Origin: Catelliglobosispora koreensis DSM 44566
GTDB taxonomy: Bacteria; Actinomycetota; Actinomycetes; Mycobacteriales; Micromonosporaceae
Assembly (NCBI RefSeq): GCF_000379685.1
Contig: NZ_KB903283.1
Location: 422,508-486,507, forward strand
Direction: 5' to 3'
DNA: 64,000 nt
The notes under the pieces were generated by a model. It saw nothing but the letters and a program-made list of their open reading frames with translations. It ran no database searches and was not told the origin of the DNA. This document shows positions 24,100 to 32,683 of this stretch, piece by piece. A program made the translations under genes and the position numbers. Positions within the stretch are counted from its first letter, which is position 1. Each line of letters begins with the position of its first letter.

Positions 24100-24552
24100 T
24101 CACTTGGACTTAGCTGTCGCTTTTACTTTGGTGGGCGGCGCCTGCGTGATCGTCGTGACGAAGTGCGCCAGCTGGCTCTCGGACAGATGCTGGGCGATAT
24201 CGGCCTCGCTGATCATGCCGACGATCTTCTTGTTCTCAATGACCGGAACGCGGCGGATCTTGTTGCTTTCCATCACTTCGAGAACTTCTTGTTCGCTGGC
24301 GTTGGCGTCGACGTAGAGCGCCTTACCTTGCGCGAGGTCCCCGGCGGTCATCTTCGAGGGGTCCTTGCCCGCGGCGATGCACTTCACGACGATGTCACGG
24401 TCGGTGAGGATTCCCTTGAGTTTGTTGTCTGGGCCGCAAATTGGCAGCGACCCCACTTGCTTGTCACGCATCATCTGGGCGGCCCGGTCGAGCGTCTCGG
24501 TGGCCGGAACGCACTCCGCGCCCAGGTGCATGATGTCTTTTGCGGTAGTCAT
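24100..24552 (-). CDS. CBS-domain pair protein
   Basis: 150 aa. Two CBS motifs: residues 7-60 (DIMHLGAECVPATETLDRAAQMM, GILTDRDIVVKCIAAG) and 70-130 (LYVDANASEQEVLEVM, VGMISEADIAQHLSE). Such pairs bind adenine nucleotides and act as regulatory or stress proteins; actinomycete relatives are often in dormancy or stress regulons. The tail is Lys-rich. It is followed one base later by the DUF1059 gene and diverges from the DUF2207 gene with only 15 bp between starts. Confidence 0.9.
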   Translation of the reverse strand: MTTAKDIMHLGAECVPATETLDRAAQMMRDKQVGSLPICGPDNKLKGILTDRDIVVKCIAAGKDPSKMTAGDLAQGKALYVDANASEQEVLEVMESNKIRRVPVIENKKIVGMISEADIAQHLSESQLAHFVTTITQAPPTKVKATAKSK

Positions 24553-24567
24553 GTTCTCATCATCTTG

Positions 24568-25884
24568 ATGTCTGGCATCGCGCGCAGCGGAATGCCATCA
24601 TCATGCGTGGCTTTCCTGACCCGTCAGAACAGTCTCGTCATCAGCGCGGTCGTCCTGGGCCTTTGGCTGGTCAGTTACCTGCTGGTGCTCTGGTCGACCC
24701 GCCGGCCTGTGCCCCGCGCCGACCGGGCGACCAGCGAAATGCGCCCCGAGTCCCCGGCCCTGGTCAGCATGCTGATCAACAACTGGGAGCCGGGACCAGA
24801 CCTGGCTGAGGCGACGCTTCTTGACCTGGCTTCGCGTGGTGTCGTCACTGTGCGTGCCCCCGCCTCGGGCGACGGCCGGGCGACGGTGACCAAACCGGCC
24901 CGCTATCCCGGTGGCCTCAAGGAATACGAGCAGATGATCCTCGACCGGATGGGGACGGCTCGTGATCCGCAATGGCTGTCGAAACTGGCCGTCCCGGTGG
25001 TGGCCGAAGCGCGGGAAGCGGGCCTTTGGCACTACCGGCTGAACCGCCAGACCCTGGGCTGGCTCGGTGGCGGTGCGCTCGCGGCAGCGGCGATCGTGAC
25101 GTTCACGGCCTACAAGGCCACCGGCAGCGGGGCGACCTACGTCATCGGGGCACTGGCCGCGCTGACGATGGCCGGGCTGATCCTTGCCGCGCAGCGCGGG
25201 CAGCACACCGAAGCGGGACGTGCCGCGGCGGCACATTGGCTCGGCGTGCGAGCGTCCTTGCGGGCCGCCCCGGATCTGCCTGAGCTGCCGACACGGGCAC
25301 TATCCGAGGGCGATCGCTGGCCGGCCTATGGCGCGGCACTGGGCGTGACCCGGGCCCTGAGCAAAGAGCTGGGCATAGAGGATGGCGACCCGCAGCGCCC
25401 GTGGTCGCCCCAAGGCGGCTGGCACCGGGTGGGCGTGGTCTACCCGCGCGGAAGGGACCACTTTGGACGGTCCACAGTGGACGTATTCCGGCACGCCGGC
25501 ATGCGCTTCGGCGCGGGTGCTGTCCTCCTGGCCATCGTGACCTGGGTCCCCATCGCGGACACCACCGTCATGCACGTGCTGGTGAACTTCGGCACGATCG
25601 CGGGCGGTTACCTGGTGCTGCGCGGGCTCTACCTCGCGGTGCGGAACCTGATCGACAAGCTTTTCCCGAAGGAGATCACGGGAGTGGTAGTGGCCCGGTC
25701 GCCGTGGCGCCGCACACGTTTCCCGAATCCGGTGTGGACGGTCCCGTCGGTGGATTACCTCGCCGTCGATGATGGCCGCGATGACGAAACCGTCGCCTGG
25801 GCGATCCCTTCAGACGCCGCGAGTCCCGTGCCAGGGGAGAAGGTAAAGCTGAAAGTCCACCCCTGGACCCGGCTGGTCATTTAA
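24568..25884 (+). CDS. DUF2207-like membrane protein
   Basis: About 438 aa. Start is uncertain: ATG 24568, ATG 24592 and GTG 24607 are all in frame. An N-terminal membrane helix (LVISAVVLGLWLVSYLLVLW) is followed by a soluble segment with the DUF2207-type winged pattern (MLINNWEPGPDLAEATLLDLASRGVVTV), paired helices near 160-205, and two more near 320-370. The C-terminal domain is soluble. The function is unknown. It overlaps the convergent TetR gene by 8 bp. Confidence 0.72.
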   Translation: MSGIARSGMPSSCVAFLTRQNSLVISAVVLGLWLVSYLLVLWSTRRPVPRADRATSEMRPESPALVSMLINNWEPGPDLAEATLLDLASRGVVTVRAPASGDGRATVTKPARYPGGLKEYEQMILDRMGTARDPQWLSKLAVPVVAEAREAGLWHYRLNRQTLGWLGGGALAAAAIVTFTAYKATGSGATYVIGALAALTMAGLILAAQRGQHTEAGRAAAAHWLGVRASLRAAPDLPELPTRALSEGDRWPAYGAALGVTRALSKELGIEDGDPQRPWSPQGGWHRVGVVYPRGRDHFGRSTVDVFRHAGMRFGAGAVLLAIVTWVPIADTTVMHVLVNFGTIAGGYLVLRGLYLAVRNLIDKLFPKEITGVVVARSPWRRTRFPNPVWTVPSVDYLAVDDGRDDETVAWAIPSDAASPVPGEKVKLKVHPWTRLVI

Positions 25885-26608
25885 GCAGCTGTTCGATCCC
25901 GTCAAGGATGCGGCCGAGCCCGAAGGCGAGCACGTGCTCGGGGCCGGCCGCGCCTTGGTAATGCTCACTGGACGCGGTGCCGACGCGGTCGGCCACCGGC
26001 AGGCTCATGCCGGTCATCAGCCGCTCCAGGATGGGCGCCTGCTCCTCCCACCAGTCCCAATCGCTTTGGTCTTTGCGGGCCTGGGCCAGGCTGATCTGTA
26101 GCCGCGCCTGGGAATCCACGTGCCCGAGGACGAGTGAGAGTGCCCCGTCCATGTCCAGATCGGACAGTCCGATGCCGTCGAGGGGACGCAGCTCGGCCTC
26201 ATATTTGCGCACCGCGTTTGGCCCGAGGTTGGGCCGGGCCGAGCTGGCCTGCATGAGCCATGGGTGCTTGAGGTACATCTCCCAGTTGCGTTTGGCGACG
26301 AACTCCATCCCGGCGCGCCAGTCGCCCTGGCGGGCCGGCTCGTCAAGATCGGCGTAAAGCTCGCCAAGCGCGGCGTCGACCATCAGTTCGGTTAGCTCTG
26401 ACTTGCCGGGCACGTGCGTGTAGAGCGACATGGTCCCGGCTTGCAGGTGCTCGGCGACCTTGCGCATGGTGACCGCTTCGAGCCCCTGGGCGTCGGCGAT
26501 CTCTGTGGCAGCGGTCACGATGGTGCGCACAGAGAGCCCTGAACGGCCTGTTTTGCCTGCTGAGCCCCAGAGCAACGCGAGACTGCGGGCGGGATCTTTT
26601 CCGGTCAC
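25877..26608 (-). CDS. TetR family regulator of the Drr-type operon
   Basis: 243 aa from GTG 26608. The helix-turn-helix is at about 45-75 (VTMRKVAEHLQAGTMSLYTHVPGKSEL), followed by a TetR_C-type ligand domain with many Trp and acidic residues (RKDQSDWDWWEEQAPILERLM). It is transcribed away from the ABC transporter genes, and the GTAC-rich dyads between them are the likely operator. A -10-like TAATGT about 6 bp before the GTG and the lack of a ribosome site suggest a leaderless mRNA. Confidence 0.9.
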   Translation of the reverse strand: MTGKDPARSLALLWGSAGKTGRSGLSVRTIVTAATEIADAQGLEAVTMRKVAEHLQAGTMSLYTHVPGKSELTELMVDAALGELYADLDEPARQGDWRAGMEFVAKRNWEMYLKHPWLMQASSARPNLGPNAVRKYEAELRPLDGIGLSDLDMDGALSLVLGHVDSQARLQISLAQARKDQSDWDWWEEQAPILERLMTGMSLPVADRVGTASSEHYQGAAGPEHVLAFGLGRILDGIEQLLK

Positions 26609-26626
26609 GGGAATACATTAGCAGTC

Positions 26627-26655
26627 GCCGTACCTTGTACGGTACTATGTACGGC
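26627..26655. promoter_or_regulatory. shared TetR operator with overlapping GTAC dyads
   Basis: GCCGTAC (26627-26633) and GTACGGC (26649-26655) are exact inverted arms. Inside are two smaller dyads, CCGTAC-CTT-GTACGG and GTAC-TAT-GTAC. TACTAT (26643-26648) is a good -10 for the ABC gene, whose ATG at 26656 directly follows the operator. Binding here would block both divergent promoters. Confidence 0.7.
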
Positions 26656-27606
26656 ATGACTCGCGTAGCAATCTCGGCAAGGGGAGTTTCGAAGACATAT
26701 GCGGGAGCTGAGCAGGCAGCGCTCAATGGTTTTGATCTAGAAGTTCCGCAGGGCACGGTCTGCGGTCTGCTCGGCCCCAACGGCGCCGGAAAGACCACGG
26801 CGGTGCGCGTCCTGTCGACGCTGATGCGACTCGACTCCGGCACCGCGACGGTGGCCGGGTTCGACGTCATGAAACAAGGGGCTCAGGTGCGCAAGAACAT
26901 CGGGCTCGTCGGGCAATACGCGGCAGTCGATGAGATTCTCAGCGGCCGCCAGAACCTCGTCATGTTCGGCCGCCTCAACGGGCTTCGCTACCGCGACGCC
27001 GACAAACGGGCGACCGAGCTATTGGAGCGGTTCTCGCTCGCCGACACGGGAAGCAAGCCGGCCGCCAAGTATTCCGGTGGCATGCGCCGCCGGCTGGACC
27101 TAGCGGCCAGCCTCATCATCGCGCCACCGGTGTTGTTCGTGGACGAACCCACGACCGGGCTGGATGTGCAAGCGCGCCAAGAGGTGTGGCTGGCGATCCG
27201 GGAGCTGGTCGCCGGGGGCACCACCGTTTTGCTGACGACGCAATACCTGGAGGAGGCCGATCAACTGGCCGGGCACATCGCGATGCTGTGGCATGGCCGG
27301 GTGGTCTCCGAGGGTACGCCGGAAGAACTCAAGCAAATGGTCGGAGGCGACTGGATCGATCTGACCTTCGCCTCGCCCGAGCTGGCGGAGCGGGCGATTC
27401 CGGCCGTGCGCCCTTTGGCTCAGGGCGACCTCCACGCCGAACCCGCAAGGATCAGCATTCCGGTCGCCGAGCGCACCAAGGCGATGCTCGCCATCGCTGG
27501 AGCCCTATCCGCGGAAGGCATTGAACCAGAGGAGATCAGCCTGCGCCGCCCGACCCTCGACGAAGTGTTCCTTGAGATCAGCAAGAAGCAGGAGGTGGCG
27601 GCATGA
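26656..27606 (+). CDS. drrA: daunorubicin-resistance-type ABC ATPase
   Basis: 316 aa from ATG 26656, abutting the operator; no ribosome site, so probably leaderless (ATG 26647 and 26635 lie inside the operator). Walker A GPNGAGKT (about 40), signature SGGMRRRLDLA, Walker B VLFVDEPTTGLD and switch TTQYLEEAD; the C-terminal domain ends as in DrrA (RRPTLDEVFLEI). It powers export through the permease encoded next, with which it overlaps by ATGA. The substrate is probably a hydrophobic drug, but its identity is unknown. Confidence 0.92.
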   Translation: MTRVAISARGVSKTYAGAEQAALNGFDLEVPQGTVCGLLGPNGAGKTTAVRVLSTLMRLDSGTATVAGFDVMKQGAQVRKNIGLVGQYAAVDEILSGRQNLVMFGRLNGLRYRDADKRATELLERFSLADTGSKPAAKYSGGMRRRLDLAASLIIAPPVLFVDEPTTGLDVQARQEVWLAIRELVAGGTTVLLTTQYLEEADQLAGHIAMLWHGRVVSEGTPEELKQMVGGDWIDLTFASPELAERAIPAVRPLAQGDLHAEPARISIPVAERTKAMLAIAGALSAEGIEPEEISLRRPTLDEVFLEISKKQEVAA

Positions 27607-28361
27607 CCGCTGTATTAAGGGATACCTGGGTTATCGCCCGGCGCGACCTCACCCACTGGCGCCAGCAGCCCTGGGGCGTCGTCATCAACACGCTGTTCCC
27701 AGTGATGATCGCGCTGATGTTCGGCGGTCTGTTCGGCGGGGCGATCGGCGAGGGTTACTTCGACTACCTGATGCCGGGCATGTTCGCGCTGACCATGTTC
27801 TTCGGTGTTGAAGCCACGATGACGGCGGTCTCCAGCGACGCGCAGAAAGGCGTGACGGATCGATTCCGTTCCCTGCCAATGAGTTCCGGCGGCGTGGTGG
27901 CCGGGCGGTGCCTGGCCGACATGATGGGTTCCGTGCTCGGGCTAGTTGTCATGGCCATCGCGGGCATGCTGCTCGGCTGGGGCTGGCACAACGGCATGCT
28001 GCAGGCGCTGGCGGCGTTCGCATTACTGCTGTGGCTGCGGTTCGCCCTGTTGTGGGTCGGCATCTTCCTGGGACTGACCGTCAAGGGGCCCGAGTCGGTG
28101 TCAATGGTGCAGATTCTGGTGTGGCCCATCGGTTTCCTGTCCGGCATCTTCGTCGACCCGGCCACGATGCCGTCCTGGCTGGGCGTGATCGCGCAGTGGA
28201 ATCCGCTGTCAGCAACCGCTGCGGCCGCCCGTGATCTGTTCGGCAACCCGGGCGCGATAACCGGCAGCCGCGAAATCATCTTGGCTATCGCGTGGCCATT
28301 GCTGCTCACCGCCGTCTTCTTGCCGCTTTCAGTTCGCAAATACCGTTCACTAGGGGGATAG
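27603..28361 (+). CDS. drrB: ABC-2 type permease of the drug exporter
   Basis: 252 aa. Six membrane helices, with the ABC-2 segments MPGMFALTMFFGVEATMTAVSSDAQKGVTDRFRSLPMSS (residues about 58-95) and FLSGIFVDPATMPSWLGVIAQWNPLSATAAAARDLF near the C-terminus, which is the DrrB pattern. Coupled to drrA by ATGA; the UvrA-like gene starts 2 bp after the stop. Together with DrrA it should form a two-subunit exporter. Confidence 0.92.
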   Translation: MTAVLRDTWVIARRDLTHWRQQPWGVVINTLFPVMIALMFGGLFGGAIGEGYFDYLMPGMFALTMFFGVEATMTAVSSDAQKGVTDRFRSLPMSSGGVVAGRCLADMMGSVLGLVVMAIAGMLLGWGWHNGMLQALAAFALLLWLRFALLWVGIFLGLTVKGPESVSMVQILVWPIGFLSGIFVDPATMPSWLGVIAQWNPLSATAAAARDLFGNPGAITGSREIILAIAWPLLLTAVFLPLSVRKYRSLGG

Positions 28362-28362
28362 C

Positions 28363-30603
28363 TTGAGTTTCATCGAGGTCCGCGGAGCTCGCGAAAACAA
28401 CCTCAAGAATGTCTCGGTCGACATTCCCAAGAAGAAAATCACCGTGTTCACTGGAGTTTCCGGCTCCGGGAAGTCATCGCTAGTGTTCGACACCATCGCG
28501 GCGGAGTCGCAGCGGCTCATCAACGAAACGTATACGGCGTTCGTGCAGTCGTTCATGCCATCGCTGGCGCAGCCAGACGCGGATTCACTGTCGAACCTGT
28601 CGACGGCGATCATCGTGGACCAGAAGCGGCTGGGCGGCAACTCGCGCTCCACCGTGGGCACGGTCACCGACGCGTTCACCATGCTGCGTCTCATCTTTGC
28701 CCGTGTTGGGGCGCCGGCTGTTGAGTACCAGGGAATGTTGTCCTTTAACGACCCCCGCGGCATGTGCCCTTCGTGTGAAGGGCTGGGGGATGTGTCCACG
28801 ATCGATCTCAACGCGCTCGTGGACGAGGACAAGTCGCTCAACGAGGGAGCGATTCAGCTCGCCGCGTGGGCGGTCGACTCCTACTACTGGGACATCTTCG
28901 CCCAGTCGAAGTATTTCGACATGGACAAGAAGGTTCGTGACTTCACGGCCGAGGAACGCGAACTGTTCCTCAACGCACCGGAATCAAAAATCAAGATCGG
29001 CAAATACAACATTACGTACGAGGGACTGCTGCCCAAATTCCGCCGGGTCTTCATGAGCAAAGACACCGACTCGATGCAGCCGCACGTCCGAGTTCAGATC
29101 GAGCGGGTCGTCAGCCGTGCCGCGTGCACCGCCTGTGGTGGCACCCGGTTCGGTCAGCCAGCGCTCGACTGCCGGATCAACGGCCGCAACATCGCCGAGT
29201 GCGCGGAAATGGAAGTGGCCGACCTGGCCGCGTTCATTGGTGCCATTGACGACGCGTCTGTAGCGCCGATGGTGAAGTCACTTTCGGCACGGCTGGGCAA
29301 TCTCGTCCACATTGGACTCGGTTACCTGAGCCTCAACCGGGTCAGCAACACCCTGTCCGGCGGCGAATCGCAGCGGGTCAAAATGGTGCGGCACCTTGGT
29401 TCCAGCCTCACCGACCTGACCTATGTCTTCGATGAGCCAAGCGTCGGCCTGCACCCGCACGACATACACAAGCTCAACGAGCTGCTGCAGCAGTTGCGCG
29501 ACAAGGGAAACACCGTGCTCGTCGTCGAGCACAAGCCAGCGGTCATGGCGATCGCCGATCACGTGGTCGACATGGGACCGATGGCTGGCAAGCACGGAGG
29601 GCAGGTCGTCTACGAGGGATCATTTGAGGGCCTGTCGCGCAGCGGCACACTCACCGGCAACCATTTGGCCCGGCACCAATCGCTGAAGTCAAGCGTGCGT
29701 CAGCCTTCCGGGCAGCTGCACATCGAAAAGGCGAGCCTGCACAACCTCAAGGACGTCACGATCGACGTTCCGGCCGGGGTGCTCACGGTGGTCACGGGAG
29801 TGGCCGGATCGGGAAAGAGTTCACTGATCCAAGGCTGCCTTCCGGTCAACTATCCCGAGGCCGTGCTCGTCGACCAAGTTCTGCCACGTGGGTCGAAACG
29901 GTCGAGTCCCGCGACGTACACCGGAATGCTGGACCCGATCCGCAAGGTGTTCGCCAAAGCCAACGGCGTCAACGCGGCTCTGTTCAGTGCGAACTCCAAG
30001 GGCGCGTGCCCGGAATGCCAAGGCGTAGGCCTGATCTACACCGATCTGGCGTTCCTGGAGCCGGTGGTCAACATGTGCGAGGCGTGCAAGGGGCAGCGGT
30101 TCCTGCCGGAAGTTCTTGAGTACCGCTTGCGGGGCAAGAACATCAGCGATGTGTTCCAGATGCCGGCTGCCGAAGCGGTGGAGTTCTTCACGGAGAAGCC
30201 CATCAAAACCATGTGCCAGAACATGGTCGACACCGGCCTGTCTTACATCAGCCTGGGCCAGTCACTGGACACTTTGTCGGGCGGGGAGCGGCAGCGCCTC
30301 AAGCTCGCCATCGAGCTGGGCAACACGTCGCAGATCTACATTCTCGACGAGCCAACGACCGGTCTGCACATGAACGATGTCGACAACCTCATCGGGTTGC
30401 TGGATCGCTTGGTGGACAACGGAAGCACGGTCATCGCCATCGAGCACAACCTCGATGTCGTATCCCGCGCCGACTGGGTCATCGATATGGGCCCCGGCGC
30501 CGGCCACGATGGAGGCGAGGTTGTTTTTGAGGGTACGCCGTCAGCACTGCTGAAGGCGGAAAACTCAGTGACCGCAGGGTTCTTGCGTGCTCACGTGAGC
30601 TAG
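28363..30603 (+). CDS. UvrA-like ABC protein of the drug-resistance type
   Basis: 746 aa from TTG 28363 (AGGGGGA upstream). Two ABC modules: Walker A GVSGSGKSS (about 31) and GVAGSGKSS (about 470), signatures LSGGESQR and LSGGERQR, plus paired zinc motifs (CPSCEGLG and CTACGGTRFG; CPECQGVG and CEACKGQRF). At about 750 residues it is some 200 shorter than repair UvrA and lacks most of the UvrB-binding insertion. Such paralogs, e.g. DrrC of the daunorubicin producer, protect DNA from intercalating drugs. Third gene of the TetR-controlled operon. Confidence 0.9.
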   Translation: MSFIEVRGARENNLKNVSVDIPKKKITVFTGVSGSGKSSLVFDTIAAESQRLINETYTAFVQSFMPSLAQPDADSLSNLSTAIIVDQKRLGGNSRSTVGTVTDAFTMLRLIFARVGAPAVEYQGMLSFNDPRGMCPSCEGLGDVSTIDLNALVDEDKSLNEGAIQLAAWAVDSYYWDIFAQSKYFDMDKKVRDFTAEERELFLNAPESKIKIGKYNITYEGLLPKFRRVFMSKDTDSMQPHVRVQIERVVSRAACTACGGTRFGQPALDCRINGRNIAECAEMEVADLAAFIGAIDDASVAPMVKSLSARLGNLVHIGLGYLSLNRVSNTLSGGESQRVKMVRHLGSSLTDLTYVFDEPSVGLHPHDIHKLNELLQQLRDKGNTVLVVEHKPAVMAIADHVVDMGPMAGKHGGQVVYEGSFEGLSRSGTLTGNHLARHQSLKSSVRQPSGQLHIEKASLHNLKDVTIDVPAGVLTVVTGVAGSGKSSLIQGCLPVNYPEAVLVDQVLPRGSKRSSPATYTGMLDPIRKVFAKANGVNAALFSANSKGACPECQGVGLIYTDLAFLEPVVNMCEACKGQRFLPEVLEYRLRGKNISDVFQMPAAEAVEFFTEKPIKTMCQNMVDTGLSYISLGQSLDTLSGGERQRLKLAIELGNTSQIYILDEPTTGLHMNDVDNLIGLLDRLVDNGSTVIAIEHNLDVVSRADWVIDMGPGAGHDGGEVVFEGTPSALLKAENSVTAGFLRAHVS

Positions 30604-30607
30604 GGTC

Positions 30608-30641
30608 CCGTTGGCCGCCTTTTGCTAAAGGCGGCCAACGG
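30608..30641. terminator. perfect 15-bp stem bidirectional terminator
   Basis: CCGTTGGCCGCCTTT (30608-30622), loop TGCT, then the exact complement (30627-30641). It lies between the convergent UvrA-like and DUF3558 genes. The T-run on the plus strand and A-run on the other give terminator-like ends both ways. The right arm encodes the last residues of the DUF3558 lipoprotein. Confidence 0.75.
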
Positions 30642-31089
30642 CAATCTTGGCCAGTTTCGTGGACGCGGCGATGTTGTCCGCGCTGTCAAGGATGTGGACG
30701 GACATCGTCAGGTATTGCCCCTTGACCCACACGTGCGTCTGGCCCACTTTGCCATTGGGGTAGGTGTAGGCGACCTCGCCGACGCCGGTTATCTTCGTGC
30801 CCGTCCCTGCGAACACTTTGTCGGCGATCGCCTGGTCAAACGCGGCGGGCTCGATAGCGAGCTGGACGATCGAGGTGCCGTCTTGATAGCCGCACTCAGT
30901 GGCGGTGTCCTGGACCGGCTTCGGGTCGCTGACACCCAGCAGGGCCGCCACATCGGCGCCGGTCAGCAGCTGGCACGGCTGCACGTTCTTCGCGCTCGGC
31001 GGCGGTGTCGCGGGATTCGTCGTGCCTCCACAAGCGGCCGTGCCCGCGAGCACCAGGGCGGCGGTGCCGGTGACAACCCACATACGCAT
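30625..31089 (-). CDS. DUF3558-like lipoprotein
   Basis: 154 aa. Signal peptide with lipobox LAGTAAC (Cys about 20), then a Pro/Asn linker and a single domain with the DUF3558 pattern: PCQLLTGADVAALLGV, an ECGYQDG Cys, and VWVKGQYLTMSVHI. This family is widespread on the actinomycete cell surface with no known function. It sits 10 bp downstream of the PQ-loop gene on the same strand. Processing depends on Lgt, LspA and, for N-acylation, the Lnt encoded in this window. Confidence 0.88.
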   Translation of the reverse strand: MRMWVVTGTAALVLAGTAACGGTTNPATPPPSAKNVQPCQLLTGADVAALLGVSDPKPVQDTATECGYQDGTSIVQLAIEPAAFDQAIADKVFAGTGTKITGVGEVAYTYPNGKVGQTHVWVKGQYLTMSVHILDSADNIAASTKLAKIAVGRL

Positions 31090-31099
31090 GGCGCAGATC

Positions 31100-31720
31100 T
31101 TAGCCAGCCGCCACGGCCGGTTGCTTGCGCGGCAGGGTCAGCATCAGCACGGCCGTGGACAGGATGACATTGGCCGTCGAAGGCAAGATCATCACTGGGT
31201 CGGTTTTGAGCACGCCATAGATGATCCACATGGCGTTGCAGAAGACGCCAAGCCACCACCGCAGCCGGGCGACACCGCTGAAGTCGAAGTTTCCGCCTCG
31301 CCGTTGCCGGATGAGGGAGACAACCTGCGTGCCAACGGACACTACAGCGCCTAGGCCGACGATGCTGCCGACCGTTATCGCTCCAAGAGTCAATGCCAGC
31401 GTGGCCAAGACGCCGTAGCCCGCCAGTAGCGTGGGTAGCCACTGGCGTAGATGTGGCCGGGCGAGCCACATCTGCCCGGCGAGAACGGCTGCCATCGCGA
31501 GCAACGCGGCGCAGTTGGTGGCGATCACGGCGACGCTCTGCTGGCTAACCCCGTAATAGGCCCAGCCGCTGTAGTAGAGCACCCCGATAACGTTGGCGGT
31601 CAACGACAACCCAGAGTGCTGCCGCTGAACCCACAGCCGCCAAACCTGTGGCCACAACAGCATCGTCCCGGCGGTGCCGCCGATCCAGCCAAAGATTTCG
31701 GCAATCGCTGCGGTGCTCAA
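31100..31720 (-). CDS. PQ-loop/SemiSWEET-like membrane protein
   Basis: 206 aa from TTG 31720, with AGGAG 8 nt upstream. About seven helices in two halves, each with a PQ-loop-like motif (LLWPQVWRLWVQRQHSGLS at about 20; GTQVVSLIRQRRGG at about 130). This matches SWEET-type or other PQ-loop transporters, which move sugars or amino acids; the cargo is unknown. Short basic tail. The degenerate Thg1 gene lies directly upstream. Confidence 0.8.
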   Translation of the reverse strand: MSTAAIAEIFGWIGGTAGTMLLWPQVWRLWVQRQHSGLSLTANVIGVLYYSGWAYYGVSQQSVAVIATNCAALLAMAAVLAGQMWLARPHLRQWLPTLLAGYGVLATLALTLGAITVGSIVGLGAVVSVGTQVVSLIRQRRGGNFDFSGVARLRWWLGVFCNAMWIIYGVLKTDPVMILPSTANVILSTAVLMLTLPRKQPAVAAG

Positions 31721-31728
31721 GCACGCTC

Positions 31729-32243
31729 CTAAAGGCTGGTGATCACCTGCTTGACCAGGTCGCGATATTCCTGGCGCATCGGAAGATCCCGGTTGACGGT
31801 CAGTCTGCGCCTGGTGGCGATGACGTCGGCACCGCGGACGGGATCGTGGCCGGCCTTGTCATAGTTCTCCCACCACAACGCCACACCACGGCGCTGCCAT
31901 GCAGGCACCTTACTGAAGTTGATGCCGTGTTCAAAGAGCAGTTCGTTCTTGTCCGAAGTAGTGGCCCGCCGTAGCCGTTCCGTGGCCTGGCTTTGACTCT
32001 GGCCGTTTTCGCGTAGCGTCCAGTAGCACCAGCCGTTGAGCGCATTGCGGGCCGCGTCGGCCTGCCGCCACGAGAAGTAGTCCACGACATCGGAAACCTT
32101 TGCCCCGGCCCAAATTCGCGCGTCAAAGTGCCCGGACAGTCCAGCCGCGTGAGTAAAGGCGGCTGACGCACTCCGGGCAGGACAGTCAGCGCATGCAGAT
32201 ATTCACGGGCGCGTTGCCGTGCTTCAAACTCGTCGGGACTCAC
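31729..32243 (-). pseudogene. Thg1-like tRNA(His) guanylyltransferase, broken by an internal out-of-frame deletion
   Basis: The 5' end (from GTG 32243) reads SPDEFEARQRAREYLHALTVLPGV, a Thg1 N-terminus. Around 32160 the frame shifts, and the homology resumes in another frame as AAFTHAAG, FDARIWAGAKVSDVVDYFSWRQAD, then NALNGWCYWTLR, KNELLFEHGINF and VPAWQRRGVALW to the stop at 31729. About 90-100 residues are missing between the two parts, including the metal-binding DGRGF and SDE region. No single reading frame covers the whole. Thg1-type proteins add nucleotides 3' to 5' to tRNA; this copy cannot be active. The C-terminal piece alone is 118 codons. Confidence 0.8.
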
Positions 32244-32449
32244 GCGGCAACTTAAGGGTCGCGCCAGTGAGGACGCTAGGGCTGAGCGCTTCCCTGTGGG
32301 CTGGCGAGGCGGAACAGGGCGGCGATCGCGGTAGAGCGAAAGGGTGTTCGCGTTTGCGTCAGCTGACCATAAGGCCTGCTCACGGGGGCACTATCGATGA
32401 AGGCGGCGGCACGCCGGAGCGAAAGTGCGCCCGGCTCGTTACACGGGGC
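32244..32449. other. intergenic stretch without a recognisable gene
   Basis: About 200 bp between the broken Thg1 gene and a small Cys-rich gene. Open frames exist on both strands but show no family resemblance or ribosome site. It may be decayed sequence linked to the pseudogene. Confidence 0.4.
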
Positions 32450-32683
32450 GTGGATACCCAAACCGGCATGCTCGCGCTCGATCCGGGCAGCATCACGGTC
32501 ACAACGGCCGCAGAACTCGCCCGTGCACACAGCAACCCAGCTGGGACCAAGCTATGCCAAAGGTGCGGCGACCCCTATCCGTGCGCGGTTTTGCGGCACG
32601 CCCAGCAGGTGTGCACGCTCGCCGGCGTCACCCCGCAAACAGCGCCCTCGCCGATCGCGGTGGCCAGCAAGCACAGCTTCTAG
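32450..32683 (+). CDS. small cysteine-rich hypothetical protein
   Basis: 77 aa from GTG 32450 (ATG 32468 gives 71). The N-terminus reads MLALDPGSITVTTAAELARAH and the C-terminus has CQRCGDPYPC then HAQQVC: a CxxC knuckle with further Cys and His that could bind zinc. The pattern looks like small actinomycete proteins I have no name for. Its stop overlaps the stop of the convergent MFS gene at the shared CTAG. No function is proposed. Confidence 0.5.
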   Translation: MDTQTGMLALDPGSITVTTAAELARAHSNPAGTKLCQRCGDPYPCAVLRHAQQVCTLAGVTPQTAPSPIAVASKHSF

